From Vibrio tasmaniensis 1F-187 (GTDB lineage: Bacteria; Pseudomonadota; Gammaproteobacteria; Enterobacterales; Vibrionaceae), in assembly GCF_000272405.2 (NCBI RefSeq), contig NZ_AJZM02000018.1, positions 25,410 to 61,330 on the forward strand: a stretch of 35,921 bases of DNA, read 5' to 3'. This document shows, in pieces, positions 1 through 6,994 of this stretch. The position numbers and the translations under genes are program-made. The notes under the pieces were generated by a model. That model did no database searches, had not been told where the DNA came from, and worked only from the letters and a program-made list of their open reading frames with translations. The number at the start of each line of letters is the position of its first letter. The first letter of the stretch is position 1.

Positions 1-14
1 CGTACTGATAAGTG

Positions 15-800
15 CTAAGCTCGGCTTCTAACCATTTGAGACAGCATAAACATTGCCGCAGCACTAATCACAACAGACGGGCCAGCTGGTGTGTCATAGA
101 ACCAAGACAAGCTCAATCCTCCGAACACAGCGATAGAACCAATTACCGATGCAAGGAATGCCATTTGTTCGGGGGTATTGGCGAACTTTCTTGCCGTTGC
201 TGCCGGAATGATAAGTAGTGAGGTCATGATTAACGCACCAACAAATTTCATACCTACCGCAATCACGATCCCAACCAATAGCATCAAAATAAGACGCATT
301 AAATCAATGTTGATGCCATCAACCGCTGCGAGATCTTCGTTAACGGTCGTCGACAATAGTGGTCGCCAAAAAATAGCAAGTACCACTCCAATCACGGCAG
401 CACCCGCATAGATGAATACCAAATCTGTCGGAGATACTGCAAGCAAGTCACCAAATAGGTAGCTCATTAGGTCAACACGAACGTTATCTAAGAAACTCAC
501 GGCGACAAGACCCAAAGACAGAGCGCTGTGCGCCAAAATACCGAGTAGGGTATCGGTCGCGACCAGCTTTTGTTTTTGTAAAGTCACTAGCAACACAGCC
601 AGCATCAAACAACAAATCAGCAGCGCGAAATACAAGTTAATGTTGAACAGAAAGCCAAGTGCTAAGCCCATCAAAGAAGCGTGAGCAAGCGTGTCACCAA
701 AGTAAGCCATCTTGCGCCACACCACGAATGAACCTAGTGGCCCCGCGATTAGAGCAATGCCCAAGCCAGCTAAAATAGAGGGAAGAAGAAACTCAAGCAT
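15..800 (-). CDS. znuB: Zinc ABC transporter permease ZnuB
   Basis: This is the integral inner-membrane permease of the high-affinity ZnuABC zinc importer, which moves Zn2+ delivered by periplasmic ZnuA using ATP hydrolysed by ZnuC. The 261-aa product is almost entirely hydrophobic segments with short loops, as expected for the ABC-3 (FecCD-like) permease family, and its length is normal. It starts [17 protein letters not shown] with a membrane segment right at the N terminus. Its ATG overlaps the znuC stop by one base (TAATG), which indicates translational coupling in a znuCB operon. The TAG stop lies 14 bases from the left edge, so any terminator is outside the window. The family assignment rests on sequence character plus the znuC/znuA neighbours. 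Confidence 0.95.
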   Translation of the reverse strand: MLEFLLPSILAGLGIALIAGPLGSFVVWRKMAYFGDTLAHASLMGLALGFLFNINLYFALLICCLMLAVLLVTLQKQKLVATDTLLGILAHSALSLGLVAVSFLDNVRVDLMSYLFGDLLAVSPTDLVFIYAGAAVIGVVLAIFWRPLLSTTVNEDLAAVDGINIDLMRLILMLLVGIVIAVGMKFVGALIMTSLLIIPAATARKFANTPEQMAFLASVIGSIAVFGGLSLSWFYDTPAGPSVVISAAAMFMLSQMVRSRA

Positions 801-1579
801 TAGTGGTGTCCGTGTTTATGGTTTGAACATTCATGCACGTCGCCTTCGACAGGCTGTCCTGCGAGATCATGATGGTGATGTTCGTGTTGGTGGTGATAAA
901 AGGCTAAGGTCTCTTGGGTCACGGTGCCAAAAAGTGCGATATAAGAGGGGTGGTGTTTGATGTCTGCAGGTGCGCCTGAACAGCAGATATGGTGATGCAA
1001 ACAGATAACATCGTCTGTTTTTGCCATCACTAAATGCAGATCGTGTGAAACCATAAATACGGCGCAACCAAAACGGTGGCGAATGGTATCGATCAGGTCG
1101 TACAGGTCTATTTGGCCTTGTACATCAACACCTTGTGCGGGTTCATCAAGAACCAGTAGATCGGGTCTTCTTAGCAATGAACGAGCAATTAGCACACGTT
1201 GGTTTTCACCGCCAGATAGTTGGTGCATGTTACTCTTTTGTAGATGTTCAGCACCAACGAGCTTCAATGCTTCAAGGATCTCTTGCTGACTGAACTTACC
1301 AGTGAGCTTTAGAAAACGTTCTACATTGAGCGGTAGTGAATCATTGAGCTTTAATTTTTGTGGTACATAGCCAATTTTCAGTTTTTTAGCTTTTGTTATT
1401 GTGCCTGAAAATTTGGTCTGTAAACCTAATACCACTTTTACTAATGTCGACTTTCCTGCACCGTTTGGCCCAATCAGGGTGGTGATTCTGCCGCGCTCTA
1501 AATTTAGAGAGATGTTATCTAGAACTTTTCGACCGTCAAATTCGACGCTCACAGAATCTAGTTGGATTAAATTATCCAT
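800..1579 (-). CDS. znuC: Zinc ABC transporter ATP-binding protein ZnuC
   Basis: This is the cytoplasmic ATPase of the ZnuABC importer. The 259-aa protein has a full set of ABC motifs: Walker [10 protein letters not shown] (residues 37-45), a Q-loop at VPQKLKL, the signature LSGGENQ (121-127), Walker B LLVLDEP (141-147) and an H-loop His at SHD (179). The C-terminal tail from about residue 228 is strikingly His-rich (a QHEHHHHD run, then HKHGHH at the end). That is typical of ZnuC and may bind or sense zinc, although this role is inferred. It is the first gene of the znuCB operon and diverges from znuA across an 83-bp gap that holds a Zur-type palindrome. The ATG at 1577-1579 is the only reasonable start. 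Confidence 0.97.
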   Translation of the reverse strand: MDNLIQLDSVSVEFDGRKVLDNISLNLERGRITTLIGPNGAGKSTLVKVVLGLQTKFSGTITKAKKLKIGYVPQKLKLNDSLPLNVERFLKLTGKFSQQEILEALKLVGAEHLQKSNMHQLSGGENQRVLIARSLLRRPDLLVLDEPAQGVDVQGQIDLYDLIDTIRHRFGCAVFMVSHDLHLVMAKTDDVICLHHHICCSGAPADIKHHPSYIALFGTVTQETLAFYHHQHEHHHHDLAGQPVEGDVHECSNHKHGHH

Positions 1580-1604
1580 GAATAGAACTCATTTGCAATT
1601 CGCT

Positions 1605-1623
1605 AATGTTATAATGTAACATT
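1605..1623. promoter_or_regulatory. Zur-type operator between znuCB and znuA
   Basis: AATGTTATAATGTAACATT is a near-perfect palindrome (arms AATGTTA and TAACATT). It closely resembles the gammaproteobacterial Zur box (GAAATGTTATANTATAACATTTC). It lies in the short gap between the divergent znuC and znuA starts, 40 bp upstream of the znuA ATG, and contains a TATAAT hexamer that could serve as a -10 element. One Zur dimer site could therefore repress both transcription units when zinc is sufficient. The match is seen directly; occupancy is inferred. Confidence 0.85.
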
Positions 1624-1662
1624 TACCTCAAGCCTAAGCTACTTTTCTATTAACGAGGAATT

Positions 1663-2547
1663 ATGTCACGTTCATCTTTTATACTTGCTACTTTGCTTTT
1701 AGCGCCAAGTGTTGCAAGTGCCAATACTATTCTAACAAGCTTCAAACCAATTCAAATGATTGTGACAGAATTAACGCAGGGCGTTAGTGAACCGGATGTG
1801 TTGATGAACAGCAATGCTTCGCCGCACGATTATGCGCTTAAGCCATCGGATGTCAAAAAAGTTCATAGTGCCGATATGGTGATCTGGTTTGGCCCTGACC
1901 TAGAAGCTTTTTTGACCAAGGTGATTGGTTCTAAAGAAAACGTTATCAAGATCAGTGAGATTCCGGGGATTAACTTGAGAGAGTTTGGACATGAAGACCA
2001 CGATGCTCATGAAGGGCACAACCATGGTAGCCATGACCCGCATTTTTGGTTGGGTATCGATCAAGTCGAGGTCGCGGCAAAATATATCTCAGCTAAGCTA
2101 ATTGAGTCAGACTCTGATAACGCCATGGCGTATCAAGAGAATCTAGATTCATTCTTGATTGCTTTGAAAGAGAAACAGCAGGCGATTCATGAACAACTCG
2201 CGCCAGTGAAAGACAAAGGCTACTACGTATTCCATGACGCGTATGGCTACTTCGAACAAGAATTTAAGTTGAATAATCTAGGTCACTTTACGGTTAGCCC
2301 TGAGCGTAAACCTGGCGCAAAAAGTCTGATTGCTATCAAGAAGACTTTGGTACGTGAAAATGTTCAATGCGTATTTTCAGAGCCTCAATTTACACCAGCG
2401 GTGATTGAATCGGTGACTCGTGGAAGTAACGCTAAACAAGGACAACTTGATCCTGTCGGTTCGCAGGTTGAAGTGAAGAGTGGAAGCTATTTTGATTTTC
2501 TTCAGCAGCTTACAGATAGTTACACAAGTTGCTTGAGTGGAATGTAA
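1663..2547 (+). CDS. znuA: Zinc ABC transporter substrate-binding protein ZnuA
   Basis: This is the periplasmic zinc-binding component of ZnuABC (cluster A-I solute-binding protein). The 294-aa product has a signal peptide ending about VASA (residue 20). Expected metal ligands are visible: His55 (SPHDY), His127 (DPHFWL), His191 (YVFHDAYGY) and an acidic residue near Asp263 (QLDPVG). Between the first two ligands is the His/Asp/Glu-rich loop of zinc-specific members (about 110-127, HEDHDAHEGHNHGSH). Cys236 and Cys290 could form the disulphide seen in ZnuA proteins. A good Shine-Dalgarno (GAGGAA) precedes the ATG at 1663. The gene diverges from znuCB and ends at an intrinsic terminator, so it is probably monocistronic and Zur-regulated. 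Confidence 0.97.
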   Translation: MSRSSFILATLLLAPSVASANTILTSFKPIQMIVTELTQGVSEPDVLMNSNASPHDYALKPSDVKKVHSADMVIWFGPDLEAFLTKVIGSKENVIKISEIPGINLREFGHEDHDAHEGHNHGSHDPHFWLGIDQVEVAAKYISAKLIESDSDNAMAYQENLDSFLIALKEKQQAIHEQLAPVKDKGYYVFHDAYGYFEQEFKLNNLGHFTVSPERKPGAKSLIAIKKTLVRENVQCVFSEPQFTPAVIESVTRGSNAKQGQLDPVGSQVEVKSGSYFDFLQQLTDSYTSCLSGM

Positions 2548-2597
2548 TCAATATTGAGTATTCTTTACGACACTTTGCTCTCGTTAATTGATGAATC

Positions 2598-2619
2598 ATG
2601 CCGCTTTTTGCGGCATTTT
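2598..2619 (+). terminator. Intrinsic terminator after znuA
   Basis: A 7-bp perfect stem, ATGCCGC (2598-2604) with GCGGCAT (2610-2616), closes a TTTTT loop and runs into TTTT. It lies about 50 bp after the znuA stop and separates it from the regulator gene downstream. Confidence 0.85.
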
Positions 2620-2734
2620 CGTGACCGCTAAGATAAAACCTTCCAACAAATATCAAACCTCCTTTCTCCTTTGTCAATTTCAGCTAAAATAGAAAGATAA
2701 TAATAAGCACAAAAAAACTCACTTTTTGGTTAAT

Positions 2735-2779
2735 CAGCAACAAGCGTTGTGAGAACCAATATTTCATGTGTTGTTGCTG
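2735..2779 (+). repeat. Inverted repeat in the leader of the propeller/AraC regulator
   Basis: CAGCAACAA (2735-2743) and TTGTTGCTG (2771-2779) are perfect 9-bp inverted arms about 27 bp apart. The right arm ends 3 bp before the Shine-Dalgarno (AGGA, 2783-2786) of the regulator gene. It could be an operator for a dimeric regulator, including autoregulation, or a hairpin in the mRNA leader. Function is inferred only. Confidence 0.45.
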
Positions 2780-2793
2780 TTCAGGATTAAAAG

Positions 2794-5700
2794 TTGTATC
2801 GAATTATTTTCAAAATGTTCATCTTAATGAGCATTTCATTTAGCGTTCTTGCGGTAAATACATCACCCTCCGTTTTCTACCCTTTGCCCGTTCAAGCACA
2901 AGGGAACTTCCTTGCGGCAAAAAACCTGTACTTAGGTGAAGGTGGCGGACTCTGGGTTCATGATGTGCATGGAAAAATACTTTTTTATGATGGCAGAACC
3001 CTATTCCCTCGAAAAGGTAGCCTTTTGCAATTTTCTTCAGAGAAAGTCGCGTTTCTTAACGATGAGTTTTGGACTTTCTTTGATAATGAGGTGTACCGAC
3101 ATAGCCCAGGAATCGGCAATGCACTTGCATTTAGTCTAAGCCCGGGGGCTGAGATCGCGAATATCGGTGCTTCCGGTGATTATATTTGGGTTACAGATGG
3201 CAGTAATTTCTATACGTACAATACTCAATCTTTAGAATTTAGCACTTACTCGCTTCTAAAATTGTATCGGTACAACAATAGCAGCGATATTACGATTAAC
3301 GATGCTGAGCGGGTATTGTCAAAATGGGTGCTTGCGACCAGTTCCGGAGTGTACCTTTCTGATAGCCAAGAATTTACTCATATCGGTGCATCAGAAAAAA
3401 ATCATATAGAGACGCTGTATTTTTCTATGGCAAGACGTGAGTTAGTCATTGGCACATTGAATGGTGCAGTGATCATAGATCTTGCAAATCCTGAGAAAGA
3501 AAGGTGGGTGCGTGGTTCGCATGTTCTTTCTCTCGCTGAAACAACCGATCAATACTGGATTGGGACTGAGCATGGTCTTATCAGCTACAACTTTATTACG
3601 GGGAAAATTACACGATTTGAACAAGCCGATAATCAAGACTTTTCGTTACCGGGTGAAAAGATATATTCGTTAATCAACGACCATGCTGGTGGAATGTGGG
3701 TCGCGACCAATAATGGAATTCGATACTTTTCACTGTTCAGCAGGACATTCTCAAGAACGCCATTAACGGGAATGGGGATGCACTCGAGTAGTGTGGTGAT
3801 AAACAAAGTACAACTTGTTCGCGATCAACTGTCTTGGGTTGCTTCTTCCAGAGGTCTCTATTTAGTTGATTCTCAAAGTGAAGATAACCCCGTTCGTGTT
3901 TACTCTAACCCGGTACAGGACTTTGAGATCTTTGATTCTTCAATTTGGTTGGCGACTGCAGAAGGTATTATTAGTTTCAACACTGATACGTTAGAGGCTG
4001 AAAAGGTCGATCTACCAAGAGCGATTGAAGGTGTACCCGTTGAAAACTTTGCACTTGAAGCGGATAACATGCTTTGGATGACCTCGGGACAAAACCTTTA
4101 TTCGTTATCTATCGAAACCAATAAGTTGACAAGTTATGGCACCGACTGGTTAGTTGATAAATTTTTGCCAGCAAAGATCACCGCTCTCAATATAGGTTTG
4201 CAAGGTCGTATTTATGTTGGTACTGATCACGGATTCTACTCTTTTCTTGATGAGAGAATTAGCTTTAGTCGTTCAAGCGAGCGGCTTGGCAAAGTGGTCG
4301 ATATTGAAAAAGCGAAAGATGGATCCCAGTGGTTTGCGAGTAGCTATGGTGTGTATCGAATCCCTAATAACAGTTCTATTATTCAAGAGGTTACTCTTGT
4401 TGAGGAAAATATCAGTCCTAAATGTTTAATTAGCGATGATAATGGAATGTGGTTAGGCTCTTCGAAAGGTATTAGCTATTACGGATTGGATGGGCAACTG
4501 CATAAACATATCGGCTCACCATTTGGCTTGATCACCAATGAATTGGCTGCAGGTGCGTGTGCTCTGTTTTACAGCTCAGGTAGCCAGTCTACTAGGCTTA
4601 TCTTTGGCTCAAGATATGGCGTGGTGAGTGCATTAGCTAATGAGCTATTGGTATCAACAACACCTCATAGCCGTGCATTGCTAAGCAAGATAAGTGTCGA
4701 CCATCAGATAGTATCACTTGGTGGCAAGACAGCTGATTTAGATGAAATTCCTTATGGCTCATCAATCGGTTTTAAGATTGGAATTTTACCAGCGACATAC
4801 ACACCTGCAATGGAGTATCGACTAAGCGACAATGAACCTTGGAGTGAGTTTGAAGGGGGGTTACTAACACTCGATCACCTTCTTCCTGGGGACTATACGT
4901 TGGAAGTGAAACCCGTTAAGGACTCCCATTATCGCTTTACGTCAACGAACCAAAGCTTCTCTATTGCGGAACCTTGGTATCTGAGTAATTGGGCAGCAGC
5001 AAGCTCTCTTGTATTACTTATCTGTGTAGTGACTGCTTTGGTTTTTTGGCGATCGCGTTACGTCACTTTCGCCAACAGGCACTTAAAGGCGCAAGTTGCA
5101 TTAAAGACAGATCAACTGAGGCATCAAAGCCGAATACTACTAACGACTAATCAACAGCTTAAAAAACAGCTGTCAGTTAAGAGTGCTCTTGTCACACATA
5201 CTGCTAATGAACTCTCTTCTGAAGTTAATCATATCGCAGCTATGATCCCAAATTGGAATGATGAACAAGGTAAGTCGCCAATATTGACATTGAAAAATGG
5301 CTTGGCTCAGTTGAGTAACACGCCACAAGGGAAGGGAAAGGTTTGTTACGATATAATTTTAATCTTAGAAGCTGTACTCAAAGCTTGGCAGGACGATTTA
5401 GCCAAAGCCGGTATTGAACTGGATATTAAAGTTGAAACTAAACAACGACATGTATCCTTGCTGTATTTTAATCTTGATATTATTTTCAACAGTCTAGTCG
5501 CTAGCATCATTAAGAGAAATTTTAAGTCACAGAGTATGGTGGTATTGGTTGAAGAGGTTAAAGAGCACCTTGTTGTGACGATTCGAGACCATGGAATGCC
5601 TTTCCCAAAATTGACTTCAAGCATTAATGACAATACTGGAAAGTCGACCGACCTAAACATCGAAAAGTTGCCATTATTGATGAACCAGAGCGGTGGTGAA

Positions 5701-6180
5701 CTGAATGCTTTTGTCTCGGACTCTCAAAATAAGGTTCAGCTTTCGTGGCCAATTGAGTACCAAGTGCTCGATAATCTTGAAGCCAGCACAATTGAACAGA
5801 TTGAAACCATTAAGCTTGCCGCTTCAACGCCAGAGCAGCAAAAACTGACAGCGGAACAAGAGTGGAAGAACAGAGTGTCGCAGCTTGTGAGTGAAAACTA
5901 CGCTGATGCCGAGTTCAGTACTGCAACTGCTGCTAAGTATTTGTTTATGTCTGAGAGAAGCTTACAGAGACGTTTTAAATCTGCTTACAACAAGACCTTT
6001 AAAGAGCATTTGAATGAAGTACGTTTGGAGCATGCGTGCGAGCGGCTACTTGCGGGAGAGAGGATTTCAGACGTCGCGTTTGATTCTGGTTTCAATGACC
6101 CTTCCTATTTCAGTCAAAGGTTTAAACATCACTTTGGTATGTCGCCATCTAAGTTTGCTGAAAACAACGAAGATCAGTGA
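2794..6180 (+). CDS. Membrane-anchored sensor/AraC-family regulator with periplasmic propeller and degenerate kinase region
   Basis: The product is an 1128-aa regulator resembling hybrid two-component sensors but built as a sensor fused directly to an AraC DNA-binding domain. In order: signal/anchor sequence (about 1-20); a long periplasmic region with repeated 'GGMWVATNNGI', 'YWIGTEHGL' and 'MWLGSSKGI' type blades (reg_prop propeller, about 30-610); a Y_Y_Y-like domain (about 620-725); one TM helix (about 732-752); a coiled coil (about 758-815); a HATPase-like region (about 870-985); and an AraC HTH (about 1025-1128, 'FMSERSLQRRFK' and 'SGFNDPSYFSQRFK'). No receiver domain is seen. The kinase part lacks a clear phospho-accepting His, and the N-box and G-boxes are degraded. 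The start is TTG at 2794, chosen because AGGA lies 7 bp upstream; the ATG at 2815 has no Shine-Dalgarno. Ligand and targets are unknown, and the zinc and iron neighbours do not prove a link. Confidence 0.85.
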   Translation: MYRIIFKMFILMSISFSVLAVNTSPSVFYPLPVQAQGNFLAAKNLYLGEGGGLWVHDVHGKILFYDGRTLFPRKGSLLQFSSEKVAFLNDEFWTFFDNEVYRHSPGIGNALAFSLSPGAEIANIGASGDYIWVTDGSNFYTYNTQSLEFSTYSLLKLYRYNNSSDITINDAERVLSKWVLATSSGVYLSDSQEFTHIGASEKNHIETLYFSMARRELVIGTLNGAVIIDLANPEKERWVRGSHVLSLAETTDQYWIGTEHGLISYNFITGKITRFEQADNQDFSLPGEKIYSLINDHAGGMWVATNNGIRYFSLFSRTFSRTPLTGMGMHSSSVVINKVQLVRDQLSWVASSRGLYLVDSQSEDNPVRVYSNPVQDFEIFDSSIWLATAEGIISFNTDTLEAEKVDLPRAIEGVPVENFALEADNMLWMTSGQNLYSLSIETNKLTSYGTDWLVDKFLPAKITALNIGLQGRIYVGTDHGFYSFLDERISFSRSSERLGKVVDIEKAKDGSQWFASSYGVYRIPNNSSIIQEVTLVEENISPKCLISDDNGMWLGSSKGISYYGLDGQLHKHIGSPFGLITNELAAGACALFYSSGSQSTRLIFGSRYGVVSALANELLVSTTPHSRALLSKISVDHQIVSLGGKTADLDEIPYGSSIGFKIGILPATYTPAMEYRLSDNEPWSEFEGGLLTLDHLLPGDYTLEVKPVKDSHYRFTSTNQSFSIAEPWYLSNWAAASSLVLLICVVTALVFWRSRYVTFANRHLKAQVALKTDQLRHQSRILLTTNQQLKKQLSVKSALVTHTANELSSEVNHIAAMIPNWNDEQGKSPILTLKNGLAQLSNTPQGKGKVCYDIILILEAVLKAWQDDLAKAGIELDIKVETKQRHVSLLYFNLDIIFNSLVASIIKRNFKSQSMVVLVEEVKEHLVVTIRDHGMPFPKLTSSINDNTGKSTDLNIEKLPLLMNQSGGELNAFVSDSQNKVQLSWPIEYQVLDNLEASTIEQIETIKLAASTPEQQKLTAEQEWKNRVSQLVSENYADAEFSTATAAKYLFMSERSLQRRFKSAYNKTFKEHLNEVRLEHACERLLAGERISDVAFDSGFNDPSYFSQRFKHHFGMSPSKFAENNEDQ

Positions 6181-6220
6181 GCTAGGGACGTCCAGTTACA
6201 ACATAGATAAAGATACTTTG

Positions 6221-6249
6221 AGCCTCGACATTCGTGTTGGGGCTTTTTT
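6221..6249 (+). terminator. Intrinsic terminator after the propeller/AraC regulator
   Basis: A 10-bp stem (6221-6230 with 6235-6244, two G-T wobbles) closes a TTCG tetraloop and is followed by TTTTT. It is 40 bp after the regulator stop codon. Confidence 0.85.
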
Positions 6250-6256
6250 ATGCTTC

Positions 6257-6284
6257 TACGAGATACGAGATACGAGATACGAGA
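6257..6284. repeat. Heptanucleotide tandem repeat (TACGAGA)x4
   Basis: Four perfect copies of TACGAGA lie head to tail just after the regulator's terminator. A 7-bp unit is prone to slippage, so copy number may vary between strains. It is intergenic, and no effect on a gene is evident. Confidence 0.9.
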
Positions 6285-6338
6285 TATAACGATAGTTGGG
6301 GGAGTTTAAAAAGGTTTTTGGGTTAAAACAAAAGGAAG

Positions 6339-6470
6339 AAAAAAAATATCGTGGTATAGCCGGGGGGACTATACCACGGGTGCCAATGACACCTTCGCTT
6401 GCTGCCGGAGTGATATGGCAAGCCACATCACCTCTGGAATAAAATTAAAGAGAAAGAGTTTCTCTTCGAT
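6339..6470 (-). ncRNA. Candidate trans-acting small RNA upstream of feoA (minus strand)
   Basis: Read on the minus strand, this stretch has the layout of an Hfq-type sRNA. A possible -10 TATAGT (6477-6482) would place the 5' end near 6470; the -35 is weak. Then come hairpin 1 (8-bp perfect stem, 6448-6455 with 6459-6466), an A/U-rich linker, a long imperfect hairpin 2 (6405-6436, GGC-TT-GCC tip), a small GGTG/CACC hairpin (6379-6393), and a perfect 10-bp terminator stem (6350-6359 with 6369-6378) followed by ATA and eight T residues (6346-6339). The terminator loop is C-rich (TCCCCCCGG) and could pair with Shine-Dalgarno sequences. On the plus strand the same stem has no T-run, so minus orientation is favoured. 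There is no coding potential. It matches no sRNA family I recognise. Confidence 0.65.
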
Positions 6471-6683
6471 GGAGTAACTATACGGGTAGCGACTTGTTTT
6501 GCTTATAAAATTAACGACAGATGACTGTGAGAAAACCGACATTATTATAAGTTGTTGATTATTATCGTCTTATTGTTTTCTGGTTGACGCGTACTAGTAA
6601 GGTAGTACCCACTAATTGTTGAAAGTGACGTTTTTGACGTAAACGTTTTTAACGAAATTTACGAGAGTGTATTTTCGAAAACA

Positions 6684-6697
6684 TTGATTTCACACAA
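6684..6697 (+). promoter_or_regulatory. Possible FNR-like half-site upstream of feoA
   Basis: TTGAT-N4-CACAA resembles the FNR box TTGAT-N4-ATCAA, with a perfect left half and a poor right half. Anaerobic FNR control of feo is known in other gammaproteobacteria. The match is weak and given only as a candidate. Confidence 0.25.
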
Positions 6698-6734
6698 TAG
6701 AATTGTGGGTATGTGCGTGTATTATGTCGGTAAT

Positions 6735-6753
6735 AACAATCTTTCTCATTATC
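6735..6753 (+). promoter_or_regulatory. Candidate Fur box upstream of feoA
   Basis: AACAATCTTTCTCATTATC matches the 19-bp Fur consensus GATAATGATAATCATTATC at 13 of 19 positions, with the right half (CATTATC) perfect. It ends 19 bp before the feoA ATG, a sensible position for iron repression of feoABC. Fur control of feo is established for the family; this particular site is inferred. Confidence 0.5.
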
Positions 6754-6772
6754 AATCTCGAACTGGGTACTT

Positions 6773-6994
6773 ATGAAACTCTCACAACTAGAGCAAGGAA
6801 AAGCGGCTTCTATTGTTGCACTTACAGGTTTAACACCAGACGTTAGAAAAAAACTAATGGTTATGGGCATGTTGCCAAAAACCGAGGTGACACTTATCCG
6901 TCGTGCACCTATGGGTGATCCGCTTCAAGTTGAAGTGAGAGGTGTTTCTATAGCCATTCGTGAAAGCATTGCAGAACAAATCGAGGTTATCTAA
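6773..6994 (+). CDS. feoA: Ferrous iron transport protein FeoA
   Basis: FeoA is a small cytoplasmic SH3-like protein needed for FeoB-dependent Fe2+ uptake. The 73-aa product has the family pattern: MKLSQLEQGKAASIVAL at the start, then LTPDVRKKLMVMGMLPKTEV and a final strand region PLQVEVRGVSIAIRESIAEQIEV. Length is normal for FeoA. The ATG of feoB follows the feoA stop directly with no gap, so the two are surely co-transcribed and probably coupled. The nearly 600-bp region upstream carries a Fur-like site and a candidate sRNA on the other strand. The Shine-Dalgarno is weak (GGGT region), but no better in-frame start is seen. Confidence 0.96.
   Translation: MKLSQLEQGKAASIVALTGLTPDVRKKLMVMGMLPKTEVTLIRRAPMGDPLQVEVRGVSIAIRESIAEQIEVI

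Noticed and set aside
5346..5660. 104-aa minus-strand frame within the regulator gene
   Set aside because: Antisense to a coherent coiled-coil/HATPase-like segment, low-complexity product, no start signals.
6350..6378. Reading the 10-bp hairpin upstream of feoA as a plus-strand riboswitch or terminator
   Set aside because: On the plus strand it lacks a T-run and lies about 400 bp before feoA, and no known riboswitch core was recognised. On the minus strand it has a U8 tail, so a minus-strand sRNA terminator fits better.
6679..6694. CRP site upstream of feoA
   Set aside because: A TCACA half-site exists (6690-6694) but the partner TGTGA half is missing at the right spacing.
6649..6870. 73-aa minus-strand frame over the feo promoter and feoA start
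   Set aside because: Overlaps feoA and the Fur-like site; composition is not protein-like and no Shine-Dalgarno is seen.
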